Counted from the first letter of the stretch, positions 19,008 to 28,030 are shown. The stretch: 64,000 bases of DNA from Arcobacter acticola (GCF_013177675.1 NZ_CP042652.1:496001-560000), one strand, 5' to 3'. The notes: generated by a model from the letters alone, not told the origin. Program-made: numbers and translations.

Positions 19008-19352
19008 ATGATTATTCCACAAAATGCAAAAGAAATAAATGTTGAAGGTGCAACAGTTCCATTTTTTAAAGATGAAGATGCTTATTATTTTGATTCAAGT
19101 TTAACAGGACCACCAGAACCTATGGTTAATGCAATGGTTGGACTTCAACTACTTGATGATAAACACAAATTAGTAATGATAAATCACAAACCTCCTATGG
19201 GATTATTCCCAAAAATTCAGAATTCATTTAAATATGAAATTGTTGAATTAGAAAATGATAAAGTAGCAGTGACATTTATAAAAAAAACTAATACAACTGT
19301 TAATTTAAAAAATATTGATACTTCTTGTAGTGGGACAGGGTGTTCTCACTAA
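19008..19352 (+). CDS. DUF2249-like protein
   Basis: 114-residue soluble protein. Residues about 43-85 (LDDKHKLVMINHKPPMGLFPKI) resemble the DUF2249 domain, a small fold found next to nitrite/NO metabolism genes and hemerythrin-like proteins. The tail contains SCSGTGCSH, a possible metal site. AAGGAT lies upstream of the ATG. It heads a three-gene unit and is preceded by a perfect FNR-type box. A role in nitrosative or low-oxygen metabolism is inferred from context; the biochemical function of DUF2249 is not known. Confidence 0.65.
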   Translation: MIIPQNAKEINVEGATVPFFKDEDAYYFDSSLTGPPEPMVNAMVGLQLLDDKHKLVMINHKPPMGLFPKIQNSFKYEIVELENDKVAVTFIKKTNTTVNLKNIDTSCSGTGCSH

Positions 19353-19356
19353 TATT

Positions 19357-20592
19357 ATGAATATTTCACAGCAATTTGCCCCACCATTTAAATTAGTAGG
19401 TTCTTTTTTTGTAAGTGCAATGCTTATACTATTTATAAGTGTTGCTTTGCTATTTGATTTTGATATAAATTCTTTGCATAGCCAAAATACTTTTGTTTTA
19501 TCATGGGTGCATTTATTTTTATTAGGTTTTGTGATGATGAGCATATTTGCTTCTATGGCACAATTATTACCTGTTGTTTTAGAAGTGGAGCATTTTTCTA
19601 TTGATTTATATTATGTTGTAAATCCTTTACTAGTTCTTGGTACGATTTTAATATTTCTTGGATTTTATAAATATCCTATGATTTTATCATATGGTGGTGT
19701 TATTGTATTTATATCATTTTTTATTTTTTTATTTGAAAGTTTTTTGACAATTAAAAAAGTAAAGAAATTAAATTTTTTATCAAGCACTGTTTTAGTTGCT
19801 AATATTTTTTTATTATTTGGGTTGATAGTTGCAATTATTTTATCATTTGCTTATAGTGGAAATTTGCAATTAAATATAAAAGCTTTGATGCTTTCTCATA
19901 TTTACTTAGTATTTGTGGGATATTTAGGTATTACTATTCTTTCAATGAGTTATATATTGATTCCTATGTTTTGGCTTTCCCATTCATTTAATAATATATA
20001 TTTAAAATTGGCATTTTATAATATTAGTATTGGTGTTATTTTAGTAGTTTTTAGCCAATTATTTGAATTTGAAATTATTGAATATCTGGGCTATTTTGAA
20101 GTTTTACTTGGATTTATACTTTTTATTTATCAGTTATATCTGATTTTTATAACAAAAGTTAGAAAACAAAAAGATATATATTATAAATATATTGTTGTTT
20201 CAGTTGTGAATTTTATAGCAGCTTTGATTTTAGTATGTGTTTATTTTATTGTTTTAAATGATTATATTTTAGTTGTTGCTGGATTTATATTTTTACTTGG
20301 GTTTTTAACTCCAATTATTACAGCACATTTATATAAAATAATTCCATTTTTAGTATGGTTTCACAGATTCGCACCATTAGTAGGTAAACAAAAAGTTCCT
20401 ATGTTAGCTGATATGGTACCTGAAAAAAGTTCTGAATTTGGCTTTGTTTTTTATATCATAGGTTTTGTTTTGAGTTTAATAGCATTTAGTTTAAGTAGCG
20501 ATATTATATTTAAATCAGCTGTTAGTTTTTTATTTATTGGAACATCTTTTATAATTAAAGATGTTTTTTATATCATAAATTTTAAAGGATAA
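19357..20592 (+). CDS. Heme-copper oxidase-like 12-helix membrane protein
   Basis: 411-residue polytopic protein with about twelve membrane helices. Conserved-looking histidines fall at WVHLFLLGF (near residue 47), LSHIYLVFVGYLG (near 195) and TAHLYKIIPFLVWFHRF (near 330), a pattern seen in orphan proteins related to heme-copper oxidase subunit I and NnrS, which bind heme without being full oxidases. The ATG at 19357 is four bases after the DUF2249 stop; an earlier in-frame ATG would overlap that gene and lacks a reason. Likely bound to heme and connected with NO; not a proton-pumping oxidase on this evidence. Confidence 0.6.
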   Translation: MNISQQFAPPFKLVGSFFVSAMLILFISVALLFDFDINSLHSQNTFVLSWVHLFLLGFVMMSIFASMAQLLPVVLEVEHFSIDLYYVVNPLLVLGTILIFLGFYKYPMILSYGGVIVFISFFIFLFESFLTIKKVKKLNFLSSTVLVANIFLLFGLIVAIILSFAYSGNLQLNIKALMLSHIYLVFVGYLGITILSMSYILIPMFWLSHSFNNIYLKLAFYNISIGVILVVFSQLFEFEIIEYLGYFEVLLGFILFIYQLYLIFITKVRKQKDIYYKYIVVSVVNFIAALILVCVYFIVLNDYILVVAGFIFLLGFLTPIITAHLYKIIPFLVWFHRFAPLVGKQKVPMLADMVPEKSSEFGFVFYIIGFVLSLIAFSLSSDIIFKSAVSFLFIGTSFIIKDVFYIINFKG

Positions 20593-20596
20593 TTTT

Positions 20597-20896
20597 ATGT
20601 ACACAAAAGAAGAAATTTTTAAAGCAGTATCAACTGTAAATGACCCAGAAGTTGGCTTTAATCTTGTAGAGATGGGTCTTATTTATGATGCTGTTTGTGA
20701 TGAAAAAATGAATGTAATTGTTACCATGACACTTAGTACAAAAGCTTGTCCTCTTCATCAAATGATTATTCAATGGGTTGAAGAAGCAGTTATGAGAGAG
20801 CTTGATAAAGTTGAACATGTGGAAATAGATTTAGTTTGGGAGCCAGCTTGGAATATTTCAATGGCAAGTGATGAAGTAAAACAAAAACTATCTTAG
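20597..20896 (+). CDS. DUF59 (MIP18/SufT-like) metal-sulfur cluster assembly protein
   Basis: 99-residue protein of the DUF59 family, with the typical start TVNDPEVGFNLVEMGLIYD and the conserved cysteine in LSTKACPLH near residue 52. Family members (PaaD, SufT, CIA2) help load Fe-S clusters. It directly follows the oxidase-like gene (gap four bases), and the same trio with DUF2249 is known beside NO or nitrite reduction genes in other bacteria. It probably repairs or matures an Fe-S or heme-linked partner of the trio; this is inference. Confidence 0.75.
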   Translation: MYTKEEIFKAVSTVNDPEVGFNLVEMGLIYDAVCDEKMNVIVTMTLSTKACPLHQMIIQWVEEAVMRELDKVEHVEIDLVWEPAWNISMASDEVKQKLS

Positions 20897-20926
20897 TTTG
20901 TTTTACTTAGATTTTAAATAAGTATT

Positions 20927-21505
20927 TTAGAAAGAAACAGGTGTTATAACTGATAAATATGAAGCTTTTTCATCTGTTTTATTTTCTATTTTATGGGGGA
21001 TTTCTGGATTGAACCTAATACAATCACCTTCTTCTAAAATATATTTTTTATCTTTTAAAGTAATTGTGATTTCTCCTTTTAATACATAATCACATTCTTC
21101 TTTACCTTTAATGTGAGGAAGAATATCTTCTGTTATTCTATTAGCTTCTAAATTTACTAATACAAATTCAATATCTCCTTGTAAATCAGGAACTAATAAT
21201 TCGCAATTATACAAAGGATCAGGAAAAGATATTTTTTTTCTTTTATCTTTTCTTACAATTAGCATAGATTCATCTGTAATCATCTCGTCTATATTATCTT
21301 CATTTGTAAATAGCTGAGATAATGTTGTATCTAAAACCTTTGCAATTTTTCTTAATGTTTCAACAGAACCTTGAGTTGAACCATTTTCTAATAAAGATAA
21401 CATGCCATAAGATATACCTGCATTTTGGGCTAAATCTTTTGCATTCATATTTTTTAGTTTTCTTAATCTTTTTATTTTTTTACCAACATTAAGTTCTTCA
21501 AGCAT
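20927..21505 (-). CDS. XRE-family regulator with cupin domain
   Basis: 192-residue transcription factor: an N-terminal helix-turn-helix of the Xre/Cro type (residues 8-63, KDLAQNAGISYGMLSLLENG) joined to a C-terminal cupin sensor barrel (about 115-185, KEECDYVLKGEITI and EGDCIRFNPEIPHKI). HTH-cupin proteins such as PuuR commonly control amino-acid or polyamine uptake and efflux. It is divergent from a LysE-type exporter gene, which is a likely target. AAGGTG precedes the ATG. Confidence 0.82.
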   Translation of the reverse strand: MLEELNVGKKIKRLRKLKNMNAKDLAQNAGISYGMLSLLENGSTQGSVETLRKIAKVLDTTLSQLFTNEDNIDEMITDESMLIVRKDKRKKISFPDPLYNCELLVPDLQGDIEFVLVNLEANRITEDILPHIKGKEECDYVLKGEITITLKDKKYILEEGDCIRFNPEIPHKIENKTDEKASYLSVITPVSF

Positions 21506-21632
21506 AAATACACCTTTTTTTATACTATTTGTAAATATTATATCACAATTATAGCTGATGAAAAACTATAATAATTAGTTTTTTTTGTTTAATTGTTGTA
21601 TACTCTTCTCTTAATTTTTTAAAGGATTTCAA

Positions 21633-22262
21633 ATTTTAGATTATATTAACTTATCAATTTTAGCGATATTTATACCAACTTTCTTTTTTGTTTCAATAAC
21701 TCCTGGAATGTGTATGACATTATCATTGAGCATGGGAATGAGTATAGGCTTAAAAAAAACTTTCTACATGATGTATGGTGAGCTTTTAGGAGTTGGTTTA
21801 GTTGCAACTTCTTCTGTTATTGGAGTAGCTACAATAATGCTTAAATATCCTACTATATTTATGATTTTAAAATATGGTGGAGGAGCTTATTTAATATATT
21901 TAGGTGTTTCAATGTGGTTATCACGTGGAAAAATGGCTTTGAATTTAGAAGGCTGCAATTTTAATGTATCAAAGAAGAATCTCGCAATGCAAGGATTTGT
22001 AACAGCAATTGCAAATCCAAAAGGTTGGGCATTTTTTATAGCATTATTACCACCATTTATTGATGCTAATTTAGCTTTTGCTCCACAGTTGTCGGTACTT
22101 ATTTTATTGATACTTTCTTTGGAATTTACTTGTTTGATTATATATGCAAGTGGTGGAAGTACTTTGAGAAAATTATTGCAAAACTCATCAAATGTAAAAC
22201 TATTAAATAAAATTGCTGGTTCTATGATGATAGGTATAGGAATCTGGTTAGCTTTAACCTAA
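21633..22262 (+). CDS. LysE/RhtB-family amino-acid exporter, apparent ATT start
   Basis: Exports amino acids or their derivatives across the inner membrane. Only from 21633 does the reading frame include the family's first helix (LDYINLSILAIFIPTFFFVSITPG); this gives 209 residues with six helices, matching LysE/RhtB length. Between the upstream in-frame stop at 21612 and the first ATG at 21708 there is no ATG, GTG or TTG, but AAAGGA lies six bases before ATT at 21633. An AUU start is therefore proposed. A start at ATG 21708 would delete the first helix and the conserved TPG. Probably controlled by the divergent HTH-cupin regulator. Confidence 0.75.
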   Translation: MLDYINLSILAIFIPTFFFVSITPGMCMTLSLSMGMSIGLKKTFYMMYGELLGVGLVATSSVIGVATIMLKYPTIFMILKYGGGAYLIYLGVSMWLSRGKMALNLEGCNFNVSKKNLAMQGFVTAIANPKGWAFFIALLPPFIDANLAFAPQLSVLILLILSLEFTCLIIYASGGSTLRKLLQNSSNVKLLNKIAGSMMIGIGIWLALT

Positions 22263-22279
22263 TTCCTACTTCTTAGGTT

Positions 22280-22894
22280 TTATGCCTTTATTATTAGAAC
22301 TGCCCCTGCACTTATCATTACGCTTCCTGCTGCTATATTCATTTTTCTTTTTGAAGATTTACTTTTAAATAAATTTTTCGCGCTACTTGCACTATAGGCA
22401 TATGCTAACATTACTCCACCCAGAACAATAGTAACAACTGTAGAAATAATAAAAATATCAATAGCCGTTAAAGTTTGAAGATTTATAAAAGTAGGTAGAA
22501 ATCCTAAGTAAAATAGTATAACCTTTGGATTACTAAGTGTTATTATAAGTCCTGTTAAAAAGTTCTTTTTCCATGATAGTTCATAAATACCCTTTAAATT
22601 TGTCTCTTGTTCTTTAGAAGTTAATATTTTATATCCTAAAAATAAAAGATAAATTCCACCTAGATATTTAACTAAGATAAAAAAATCTCCAAGGATAGAG
22701 GCAATTGCGCTAAGACCAAAAATAGCTAATAATAAAAATATTATATCACCAATTACTATTCCAATTAATACAAAAGATGCATTTAAAAAGCCTGAAGATA
22801 AAGCCCTTGAGATTGTTGCAAATACCCCAGGGCCTGGAGTAATTGCTAATAAAAACATTGCTAAACTAAATGCAAAAATATTTAAAAGTGACAT
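22280..22894 (-). CDS. LysE/RhtB-family amino-acid exporter
   Basis: 204-residue exporter with six predicted helices and the family signature AITPGPGVFATISRALSSG at residues 17-35, followed by GFLNA. It is the last gene of a minus-strand run that starts with an amino-acid importer (aapJQMP); only ten bases separate it from the ATPase gene, so importer and exporter appear co-transcribed. Its partner exporter at 21633 is convergent with it. Substrate unknown. Confidence 0.85.
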   Translation of the reverse strand: MSLLNIFAFSLAMFLLAITPGPGVFATISRALSSGFLNASFVLIGIVIGDIIFLLLAIFGLSAIASILGDFFILVKYLGGIYLLFLGYKILTSKEQETNLKGIYELSWKKNFLTGLIITLSNPKVILFYLGFLPTFINLQTLTAIDIFIISTVVTIVLGGVMLAYAYSASSAKNLFKSKSSKRKMNIAAGSVMISAGAVLIIKA

Positions 22895-22904
22895 ATTTTT
22901 TCTT

Positions 22905-23651
22905 TTAATGATCTAATATTTGTTCTAAAAATTGTTTTAATCTAGGAGATTGTGGGTTTCCGAAAAACTCTGCTGGAGTATTCTCTTCTACAATTTGACC
23001 TGCATCCATAAAAATTACTCTATCTGCTACTTTTTTTGCAAATCCCATTTCATGTGTTACACAAACCATCGTAATACCTTCATCAGCTAGTTCTGTCATT
23101 ACATCTAGAACTTCACCAATCATTTCAGGGTCAAGTGCAGATGTTGGTTCATCAAATAGCATAATATCAGGATTAATACATAAACATCTTGCTATTGCCA
23201 CCCTTTGTTGTTGTCCACCTGATAACTGATTTGGATATTTATCAGCTTGATCTGCAATTTTTACTCTTTCAAGATAATACATTGCAGTTTCAATCGCTTT
23301 TTTTCTTGGAATTTTTCCTACCCAAGTTGGAGCTAGGATTAAATTTTCTAAAATTGAAAGGTGTGGAAAAAGATTAAAATGCTGAAAAACCATACCAACA
23401 TGAGTTCTAATTTCTCTAATTCTTTTTACATCTTCTGTCATTTCTAAACCAGAAACATATAATTCACCTTCTTGGAAAGGTTCTAGTCTGTTCATACATC
23501 TAATTGTTGTAGATTTTCCAGAACCAGAAGGTCCGCAAATAACAATCTTCTCACCTTTTTTTACTCTTAAGTTAACATCTTTTAGTACGTGGAAATCTCC
23601 ATACCATTTATTAACGTTTGTCATCTCTATCATATAATCTAAATTTTTCAT
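22905..23651 (-). CDS. aapP: Amino-acid ABC transporter ATP-binding protein
   Basis: 248-residue ABC ATPase of the polar amino-acid group (GlnQ/AapP). Walker [10 protein letters not shown] near residue 39, Q-loop HFNLFPH near 91, signature LSGGQQQR near 144 and Walker [14 protein letters not shown] near 164 are all present. It energises uptake through the two preceding permeases. AGGAAT lies upstream; 15 bases separate it from aapM. Fourth gene of the importer run. Confidence 0.93.
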   Translation of the reverse strand: MKNLDYMIEMTNVNKWYGDFHVLKDVNLRVKKGEKIVICGPSGSGKSTTIRCMNRLEPFQEGELYVSGLEMTEDVKRIREIRTHVGMVFQHFNLFPHLSILENLILAPTWVGKIPRKKAIETAMYYLERVKIADQADKYPNQLSGGQQQRVAIARCLCINPDIMLFDEPTSALDPEMIGEVLDVMTELADEGITMVCVTHEMGFAKKVADRVIFMDAGQIVEENTPAEFFGNPQSPRLKQFLEQILDH

Positions 23652-23666
23652 TATTATTCCTATTTT

Positions 23667-24746
23667 CTATTTGTGTTCTGTATTAAATCTTTTTTCTACT
23701 GACTGTGCATATTTAGACATACTAAAGCAAATTATCCAGTAAATAATAGTTACAAAAACATAACCCTCTGTTGCGAAACCTAACCAATTTGGATCTGTTG
23801 TTGTAAGGTTTACCATTGCTAAAACATCAAATAAACCAATAATCAATACCAATGTTGTATCTTTAAATAATGCAACAAATGATCCAACAATATTTGGAAT
23901 GGAGATTTTAAGGGCTTGCGGTAAAATAACTAATCCCATGGCTTGCCAATATGAAAGTCCTATTGAATCACATGCTTCATATTGACCTTTTGGAATAGCT
24001 TGTAATCCACCTCTTATAACTTCAGCTATATATGCTGCTTGAAATAAAGTAACTCCTATTAAAGCTCTTAATAGTTTATCAAAAGTCATTCCTTCTGGAA
24101 AAAATAAAGGAAGGATAACTGATGCCATAAATAAAAGTGTAATTAAAGGAACACCTCTAATAAATTCAATATAAACAACACTGATTGTTTTTATAATTGG
24201 CATCTTAGATTGTCTTCCTAGAGCAAATAATATACCAATTGGAAATGATACTACGATTCCAACAGCAGCAACAACAACTGTAAGAAGTAATCCTCCCCAA
24301 TTTGAAGTTGGAACTATTTCTAAACCAAATCCACCATAAAGTAATATAAACGATACGATAGGAAATAAAATAAGAATTACTGCTCTTGCTTTAACATGTT
24401 TGAATTTTTTAAAGGCAATTATAGATACTACAAAAAAAACAAAAATTAAATTTGGTCTCCAATATAATTCTTCTGGATAAAAACCATAAATAAACTGATT
24501 GAATTTTTCATAAATAAAAATCCATCTTGCTCCATCTTTTGTGATCTCTTCTTTTGTACCACTCCAAGTTGCATCAAAAACCATCCAATCTAACAAAGGA
24601 GGAAGAGTGTTATAGATTAACAATAGTGATAAAATAGTTAAAATTGAACTAGTCACTGATGGAAAAAGATTCTCTCTTATCCATTTTATAGGGCCTTTAG
24701 TATTTGAAGGAGCAGGTTTTGCTTCTAATTTTTTATAAATAGCCAT
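23667..24746 (-). CDS. aapM: General L-amino-acid ABC transporter permease M
   Basis: 359-residue inner-membrane permease with the HisM/GlnP-type permease motif EVIRGGLQAIPKGQYEA near residue 243. Its length and the long N-terminal region before the core match the AapM subunit of the Rhizobium general amino-acid permease rather than the short GlnP type. Its ATG shares a base with the aapQ stop (TAATG), so translation is coupled. Confidence 0.9.
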   Translation of the reverse strand: MAIYKKLEAKPAPSNTKGPIKWIRENLFPSVTSSILTILSLLLIYNTLPPLLDWMVFDATWSGTKEEITKDGARWIFIYEKFNQFIYGFYPEELYWRPNLIFVFFVVSIIAFKKFKHVKARAVILILFPIVSFILLYGGFGLEIVPTSNWGGLLLTVVVAAVGIVVSFPIGILFALGRQSKMPIIKTISVVYIEFIRGVPLITLLFMASVILPLFFPEGMTFDKLLRALIGVTLFQAAYIAEVIRGGLQAIPKGQYEACDSIGLSYWQAMGLVILPQALKISIPNIVGSFVALFKDTTLVLIIGLFDVLAMVNLTTTDPNWLGFATEGYVFVTIIYWIICFSMSKYAQSVEKRFNTEHK

Positions 24747-25930
24747 TATCTCTCCTTAATTTGCATTTTTGCATTAATAATATTCATAACTATTGATATA
24801 GATATACTAATAGCTAAATAAACAGCCATTGTCATTAGAATAATTTCAATTGCTTGACCAACTTGATTTAATGCTGTTCCTGCAAATAGTGTTACAAGTT
24901 CTGGGTAACCAATTGCTGTTGCAAGTGATGAGTTTTTCATTAAGTTTAGATATTGGTTAATAACAGGAGGAATAATAACTCTTAAAGCTTGTGGTAATAC
25001 AACTTTTTTCAAAATTACACTCTCTTTTAATCCAAGAGCACTTGCTGCTTCTTTTTGACCTTTTGGAACAGCTTCAATTCCAGCTCTAACAGCTTCAGCT
25101 ATATAAGTAGCTGGATAAATACTAAGAGCAAAAGCTAGGGCTAAAAATTCAGGAGTTAAAGTCCACCCACCAACAAAGTTAAAACCTTTAAGTTCAGCAT
25201 ATTCAAGTGATGCAGGTGTACCATTTAAAAAATAAACTAATGTAGGACCAGCTATTAAAATAGCTAGAGAAACCCAAAATACGGGAAATTCTTCACCTGT
25301 GTCATCATGTCTTTTTTTAGCCCATTTAGTAAGATAGAAAATACCTGCTATGGCAATAAAAAAAGCAATAATAACAGAAATAAAACCACTTTCTAAGATA
25401 GGTCTTGGAATATATAGACCTCTGTTGTTTAAGAAAAATGCATCCAAATAAGATAAGGACTGTCTAGGTCCAGGTAGTGCGGCTAATACAACATTATACC
25501 AAAATAGTATTTGCAATAATATAGGGATATTTCTAAATGTTTCTACGTAAATTAAAGAAAGTTTAGAAATCATATAATTTTTTGATAATCTTCCAATACC
25601 AATTAATAATCCAATGATTGTAGCAAAGAATATACTAATTACTGATACTAAAAGTGTATTTAATATACCAATTATAAATACCCTATAATATGAATCTGAT
25701 TCTGTATAAGAAATTAGTGATTGTATAATACCAAATCCTGCTTCACTATTTAGGAAACCAAATCCTGTATTAATCCCACGGTTTTCAATATTTGTAAACA
25801 TATTATCTAAAATAAAATATGTGAATACAGCAATAACTAAAATAGCAATTACTTGATAAATTATGGCTCTATTGTCAGGATTGTTATAAAAAGCAACGGA
25901 GTCATGAGCTTTTTTTTTGTGTTCTTTCAT
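24746..25930 (-). CDS. aapQ: General L-amino-acid ABC transporter permease Q
   Basis: 394-residue permease with about eight helices. A first permease block (IGRLSKNYMISKLSLIYVETFRNIP near residue 115-140) and the EAA-type loop AVRAGIEAVPKGQKEAA near 280 are visible, with the insert between them typical of AapQ. Pairs with aapM. AAGGTC precedes the ATG. Between this gene and the binding-protein gene upstream lies a strong hairpin, likely setting lower permease expression. Confidence 0.9.
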   Translation of the reverse strand: MKEHKKKAHDSVAFYNNPDNRAIIYQVIAILVIAVFTYFILDNMFTNIENRGINTGFGFLNSEAGFGIIQSLISYTESDSYYRVFIIGILNTLLVSVISIFFATIIGLLIGIGRLSKNYMISKLSLIYVETFRNIPILLQILFWYNVVLAALPGPRQSLSYLDAFFLNNRGLYIPRPILESGFISVIIAFFIAIAGIFYLTKWAKKRHDDTGEEFPVFWVSLAILIAGPTLVYFLNGTPASLEYAELKGFNFVGGWTLTPEFLALAFALSIYPATYIAEAVRAGIEAVPKGQKEAASALGLKESVILKKVVLPQALRVIIPPVINQYLNLMKNSSLATAIGYPELVTLFAGTALNQVGQAIEIILMTMAVYLAISISISIVMNIINAKMQIKER

Positions 25931-25947
25931 TTTTTTGACCTTATTAT

Positions 25948-25977
25948 AAAAAAGAGAGATTTTAATCTCTCTTTTTT
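25948..25977 (-). terminator. Intra-operon hairpin between aapJ and aapQ
   Basis: Fourteen-base-pair perfect stem (AAAAAAGAGAGATT with AATCTCTCTTTTTT) with a two-base loop. On the minus strand it is followed by T residues, so it should act as a partial terminator or mRNA-end protector, leaving more binding-protein mRNA than permease mRNA, a common design in ABC operons. Confidence 0.75.
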
Positions 25978-26011
25978 AAATTAAATATTTGTACTAATTT
26001 AAAATATTTTG

Positions 26012-27028
26012 TTATCTAATTGGTGCACCGTATTGTAATCCACCATTTATCCATAGAGCATTTAATCCTCTTTCAATTCCAAGTGGTGAACCTTTACCAA
26101 CATTTGCTTCAAATGATTCTCCATAGTTTCCAACTTGTTTGATAATGTTATATGCCCATTTTGGATCTAATCCCATATTTTTACCAATATCACCTGTTAC
26201 ACCTAATAATCTTTGGATATCTGGATTTGGACTTTTTAACATTTCATCAACATTTTTAGAATTTACACCTAACTCTTCAGCATTTAACATTGCAATTTGA
26301 GTCCATTTAACAATACTAAACCATTTATCATCACCTTGTCTAACTGCAGGGCCTAATGGCTCTTTAGAGATAATCTCTGGTAATACCATTGCTGAATTTG
26401 GGTCTTTTAAAGTTGTTTTTAATGCATATAATTGAGAAGCATCAGAAGTTAAAGCATCACATCTTCCACTTTCGAAAGCTTCGATTGTTTGAGCTGATGT
26501 ATCATAAGTAATAGGTTTATATTCCATTTTATTAGCTTTGAAGTAATCAGTTAAGTTAAGTTCAGTTGTAGTTCCTGCTTGGATACAAAAAGTTGCTCCA
26601 TTTAATTCTTTAGCTGATTTAACACCAAGTTTTTTTGATATTAAAAAACCTTGACCATCATAATAATTTACACCTGTAAAATTTAATCCTAAAGATGTAT
26701 CTCTTGTAGCTGTCCAAGTTGTATTTCTTGATAATACGTCAATTTCACCACTTTGAAGTGCTGTAAATCTTTCTTTTGCATTTAAATGAGCATATTTAAC
26801 TTTAGAAGCATCACCTAAAACAGCTGCTGCTACTGCTCTACAAACATCAACATCTATTCCTGTCCATACCCCAGCTGAATCAGGAGAAGCAAAACCTGGA
26901 AGTCCTGTATTTAATCCACAACTTAATTGACCGTTTTTAATAGTATTTTCCAGTGTATCTGCTGATGCCATAGTAGATGCAAGAGCAAGAGTTGCTACAC
27001 TTAATGATATTGTCTTTAATAGTTTCAT
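26012..27028 (-). CDS. aapJ: General L-amino-acid ABC transporter substrate-binding protein
   Basis: 338-residue periplasmic binding protein with a clear signal peptide (MKLLKTISLSVATLALASTMASA). The mature part has the cluster 3 binding-protein pattern TLENTIKNGQLSCGLNTGLPGFASPDSAG near residue 24-50 typical of AapJ. The start at the complement of 27026-27028 has AAAGGA upstream; a longer in-frame start 19 codons earlier would spoil the signal peptide. First gene of aapJ-Q-M-P-lysE. Confidence 0.93.
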   Translation of the reverse strand: MKLLKTISLSVATLALASTMASADTLENTIKNGQLSCGLNTGLPGFASPDSAGVWTGIDVDVCRAVAAAVLGDASKVKYAHLNAKERFTALQSGEIDVLSRNTTWTATRDTSLGLNFTGVNYYDGQGFLISKKLGVKSAKELNGATFCIQAGTTTELNLTDYFKANKMEYKPITYDTSAQTIEAFESGRCDALTSDASQLYALKTTLKDPNSAMVLPEIISKEPLGPAVRQGDDKWFSIVKWTQIAMLNAEELGVNSKNVDEMLKSPNPDIQRLLGVTGDIGKNMGLDPKWAYNIIKQVGNYGESFEANVGKGSPLGIERGLNALWINGGLQYGAPIR

Positions 27029-27173
27029 GTAATTTCCTTTTGTTAAATTAAAATCTAATAAAAGTATATATGGTAATCGTAACAATAGAATAGCAAAATT
27101 GATTATTTTTTAACCAATTTAAAAAAAAGTGTAATTTATTTGTAATTAATGTAAAACTTAAGTGGTATTATTT

Positions 27174-27205
27174 TAATTAGATTAAAATTTAATTTAATCT
27201 AATTA
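27174..27205 (-). terminator. Hairpin at the end of the nap operon
   Basis: Thirteen-base-pair perfect A/T stem (27174-27186 with 27193-27205) with a six-base loop, including the stop codon of the PAS gene. A T run is lacking, so termination is probable but not certain. Confidence 0.55.
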
Positions 27206-27642
27206 TATGTTACTTTTCGAGTAGGTTCGTTTGAGTCTTTTTTTATCTTATCATATAATAATTGGTGCTTTACTTTATCTTGAAATGAAATTGGTGTTCT
27301 TATTGATTTATATTCAATTAAAACATCATTTTTAAACACACCTGATATTTCAGCATAAACCCAATAAAAGCCTTGGTCTTTTCTAATGTTTTTTACAACA
27401 CCACTCCAAGAACCTTTTGTTTGAATATCATTCCAAAGTTGTTCAAATATAGATTTTGGCATATCAGGATGTCTTACAATATTGTGAGCTTTCCCAATAA
27501 GTTCATCTACTTCATATCCTGAGATTTCTGCAAATGTATCATTTGCATAAGTTATGATTCCTTTTAAATCTGTTCTTGAAACAATTAATTCCCCACTTGG
27601 TACAATTGTTTCGCATAAAAAGTTACCTGATGTATATTCCAT
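27199..27642 (-). CDS. Single-PAS-domain protein at the end of the nap operon
   Basis: 147-residue soluble protein made of one PAS domain (about residues 18-125: IVSRTDLKGIITYANDTFAEISGYEVDELIG with RHPDMPKSIFEQLW), closely like the PAS part of the aerotaxis receptor Aer, which binds FAD. No kinase, MCP or DNA-binding domain is attached. The start used (complement of 27640-27642) has AGGAAG upstream; a longer frame would overlap napD by 32 bases. It directly follows napD, so it may sense redox state linked to nitrate respiration and pass it to a chemotaxis protein elsewhere; this is inference. Confidence 0.8.
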   Translation of the reverse strand: MEYTSGNFLCETIVPSGELIVSRTDLKGIITYANDTFAEISGYEVDELIGKAHNIVRHPDMPKSIFEQLWNDIQTKGSWSGVVKNIRKDQGFYWVYAEISGVFKNDVLIEYKSIRTPISFQDKVKHQLLYDKIKKDSNEPTRKVTYN

Positions 27643-27643
27643 G

Positions 27644-28030
27644 TTATCTTCCTGTATTATCAAATGTTTTTGCAAAACCTTCTAAATCTTTTTTCTTTAA
27701 ATCACCATTATAAACAATATCTTCTGGTTTAATATCTTTTTCATTTAAAACTTTTGGCACTGCATCAGCATTTGCTAATACTTCTAAATGAGCACTTAGC
27801 TCTTCTTCACTATATGCCATTTGCATATCAGCACTCATTACATGAGGAATAGCTTCAATTACTTTTAGTTTTTTTAATTCTTCAGCAACTCCAGCACCTT
27901 CGATTGTAATTATGATTCTTCCTAATTCATCATGCATATGATAATCACATACATCACAGTTTTTTAAAGACTCAACAACTTCCTCTAGGTATTTTGGTAA
28001 AGTTTGTACAACTATGCTTGAAATATTCAT
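27644..28030 (-). CDS. napD: Periplasmic nitrate reductase chaperone NapD
   Basis: Cytoplasmic chaperone that binds the Tat signal of NapA and delays export until the cofactor is inserted. The NapD ferredoxin-like core is at residues 1-80 (MNISSIVVQTLPKYLEEVVESL, ELGRIIITIEG). At 128 residues it is longer than E. coli NapD (87) owing to an acidic C-terminal tail. AAAAGGA precedes the ATG; the gap to napL is 16 bases. Confidence 0.88.
   Translation of the reverse strand: MNISSIVVQTLPKYLEEVVESLKNCDVCDYHMHDELGRIIITIEGAGVAEELKKLKVIEAIPHVMSADMQMAYSEEELSAHLEVLANADAVPKVLNEKDIKPEDIVYNGDLKKKDLEGFAKTFDNTGR

Noticed and set aside
21708-22262. LysE-type exporter starting at the first ATG
   Set aside because: This would remove the conserved first membrane helix and most of the SITPG motif; the region before it is open and family-like.
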